Source: Bin87 sp026710825
GTDB taxonomy: Bacteria > Chloroflexota > Dehalococcoidia > Lucifugimonadales > UBA3495
DNA length: 64,000 bases
Assembly (NCBI GenBank): GCA_965232815.1
Contig: OZ247427.1
Span: 3,224,001-3,288,000 of the forward strand
Reading direction: 5' to 3'
Shown here: positions 62,650-64,000 of the stretch, piece by piece
How positions within the stretch are numbered: the first letter of the stretch is position 1
Layout of the letters: every line of letters starts with the position of its first letter
The notes under the pieces: generated by a model
Told to the model about the DNA's origin: nothing
The model's database searches: none
What the model saw: only the letters and a program-made list of their open reading frames with translations
Position numbers and translations under genes: made by a program

Positions 62650-64000
62650 ATGGCAATCATCACCGCGTTCAGCATGATGGGGGTTTTCTTCCTAATCGGT
62701 CTGTACGTCGCCGGCGCCCTGGGTGTGCTTTCGCTGGTGATGATGCAAGCGTTCTCCGATGCTCCGCTTTGGAACATCCTGGGGAACAAGGCCTGGGAGA
62801 GCAACACCAACTTCATCCTGGTCGCGGTGCCGCTGTTCCTGTTGATGGGCGAGTTGATGCTCCGTTCGGGAATGGGCGAGCGCATGTACGGAGCGCTGTC
62901 GCGCTGGCTGGTGTTCCTGCCAGGCGGATTGCTGCACACCAATATCGCTTCATGCGCAGTGTTTGCGGCGTGCTCGGGCTCCAGCGTCGCCACATCCGCC
63001 ACCATCAGCCGGGTGTCCTTGCCGTCATTCCGGCAGCGGGGTTACAGCGAACGACTGGTGATTGGATCACTGGCTGCCGGAGGCACCCTGGGCATCCTGA
63101 TCCCGCCCAGCATCGGGTTGATCATTTTCGGAGTGCTGGTTGAGGAGTCAATAGGCCGGCTGTACATGGGCGGCTTCATACCCGGGTTCCTGTTGGCGTT
63201 CACGATGATGTTGATGATGATCGTGACCTCCGTGATCATCCCTCGAACGGCCCCGATGGACGAGGGAGTGCGCAGGCTCTACCGGGCCTGGTTCAATGGA
63301 CTTGGCATCCGCCGATACACCGCAGAACAGTTGGCTGTCCTGCGGCAAGAGCAAGCGACAGAGGCAGGGATCGCGGACCCATTCGAACGCAGCGCGTACC
63401 GCAGGGGCAGGTCCACTTTGTCGTACGCGGAATCCATATCCGAATGGGGCAGGATGTTGTTCGAGGCCCTGATCGGGATGATGTCCATCGTTCCGGTCCT
63501 GGCGATTATTATGATGGTGCTGGGCTCCATATACACCGGATGGGCCACCCCGACTGAGGCTGCCGCGTTGGGCGTGTTTGGGGCACTGATAGTGGCGGTG
63601 GCCAACGAGCTATACCGCAAGATCAGCAATAACAAAGCAGCGGTTATCGTGGTGGGGATTTTCCTGTTCCCGGTGGTTGTATTCGCTCTCGACGATTACG
63701 TCCAACAACAACGTGGCCGACTGCGAGGATTTGCGTCCACCCTGGTTTTTCTAGGTTTCATATTCTTCCCCGCCTGGTATCTCGCGGTGTACATCATTGG
63801 CAGTCAGGGTCAACTGCCCCAGGCGACTTACGCAACCTGGAACGACGCCCGCCGCGCCGTGCAGGGAATGCTGTTGGATGCCATCATTTCCACTGTTCGC
63901 ACATCGTCGATGATCATGTTGATCGTGATGGCAGCGTTCACATTGAGTTTTGCTTTTGCGCGGCTGGGGATTTCCCAGGATATCTCGGAGTGGATCACCG
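62650..64000 (+). CDS. TRAP transporter large permease DctM, 3' end outside window
   Basis: The ATG has GGAGG 9 nt upstream and the frame is open to the window edge (450 codons). It begins MAIITAFSMMGVFFLIGLYV and shows VPLFLLMGELMLRSGMGERM, ACSGSSVATSATISRVSLPS, AGGTLGILIPPSIGLIIFGV and YTGWATPTEAAALGVFGALI. Two insertions compared with standard DctM are seen: a hydrophilic one after IIPRTAPMDEG (about 55 residues) and one with two extra membrane helices near 63640-63800 before TVRTSSMIMLIVMAAFT. Paired with DctQ it would import an organic acid or similar solute by the sodium gradient, but the adjoining binding protein is decayed. Confidence 0.92.
   Translation, partial: MAIITAFSMMGVFFLIGLYVAGALGVLSLVMMQAFSDAPLWNILGNKAWESNTNFILVAVPLFLLMGELMLRSGMGERMYGALSRWLVFLPGGLLHTNIASCAVFAACSGSSVATSATISRVSLPSFRQRGYSERLVIGSLAAGGTLGILIPPSIGLIIFGVLVEESIGRLYMGGFIPGFLLAFTMMLMMIVTSVIIPRTAPMDEGVRRLYRAWFNGLGIRRYTAEQLAVLRQEQATEAGIADPFERSAYRRGRSTLSYAESISEWGRMLFEALIGMMSIVPVLAIIMMVLGSIYTGWATPTEAAALGVFGALIVAVANELYRKISNNKAAVIVVGIFLFPVVVFALDDYVQQQRGRLRGFASTLVFLGFIFFPAWYLAVYIIGSQGQLPQATYATWNDARRAVQGMLLDAIISTVRTSSMIMLIVMAAFTLSFAFARLGISQDISEWIT

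Noticed and set aside
1..64000. CRISPR arrays, rRNA, tmRNA or riboswitches
   Set aside because: No short regularly spaced repeats or known RNA cores were seen in either strand; only tRNA-Thr was found.

Overview
The window looks like a chromosomal segment of a GC-rich bacterium, most likely a marine or sponge-associated Chloroflexota of the SAR202/Dehalococcoidia type. That assignment is an inference. It rests on four LLM-class flavin monooxygenases in 64 kb, MmgE/PrpD, carboxymuconolactone-decarboxylase and TRAP-transporter genes, very large cadherin-like surface proteins, and heavy insertion-sequence debris. No rRNA or universal marker gene is present to settle it.

Layout. (1) 1-9.5 kb: two convergent giant surface proteins separated by a perfect hairpin terminator. 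The first is built from about 1.07 kb tandem repeats. The second has a YVTN/NHL-like propeller start plus cadherin-like repeats and is split by a frameshift at an A6 run. (2) 9.6-19.6 kb: a decayed mobile-DNA zone. An IS256-type element abuts the remains of higB. An intact IS21 element (istA/istB) sits inside higA with a 4-bp target duplication, and removing it in silico restores the antitoxin frame. A SNF2 helicase relic, an ankyrin lipoprotein and rve-type and IS5-like transposase relics follow. (3) 19.8-31.4 kb: a histidine kinase, then a thioredoxin-fold peroxiredoxin whose UGA lies exactly at the peroxidatic cysteine column and is followed by a bacterial SECIS-like hairpin. This is a strong selenoprotein candidate. 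A SulP transporter with a coupled 49-aa ORF, an LLM monooxygenase, an SDR, a DUF1330 protein and many gene relics follow. (4) 31.8-41.15 kb: a compact 9.3-kb integrated element next to tRNA-Thr(CGT). It carries a P4-type integrase, an AlpA-like protein, three small zinc-finger genes, and a head-and-packaging set (TerL, HNH, HK97 capsid, prohead protease, connector, adaptor, portal), but no tail, lysis or recognisable replication genes. It resembles a capsid-forming phage satellite, with an unusual gene order. (5) 41.4-46.8 kb: cupin, two LLM monooxygenases, a methyltransferase, a quinone oxidoreductase and a 2-hydroxyacid dehydrogenase. (6) 47.8-52.3 kb: argD-like aminotransferase and argG convergent on a shared terminator, nitroreductase, class I aminotransferase. 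(7) 52.5-64 kb: LLM monooxygenase, lipoprotein, wHTH-like protein, then a catabolic block (SDR, MmgE/PrpD, HPP, alpha/beta hydrolase, double CMD protein) and a TRAP transporter whose binding protein is decayed while dctQ and dctM are open.

How parts fit. The monooxygenases, SDRs, hydrolase, CMD and MmgE/PrpD proteins with TRAP and SulP transporters suggest oxidative breakdown of organic compounds. ArgD/ArgG belong to arginine synthesis. The mobile region and satellite show repeated insertion and decay. Several single-base disruptions in otherwise good genes (about 9.02, 30.35, 37.15 and 38.80 kb) could be real decay, recoding or assembly error, and read data would decide.
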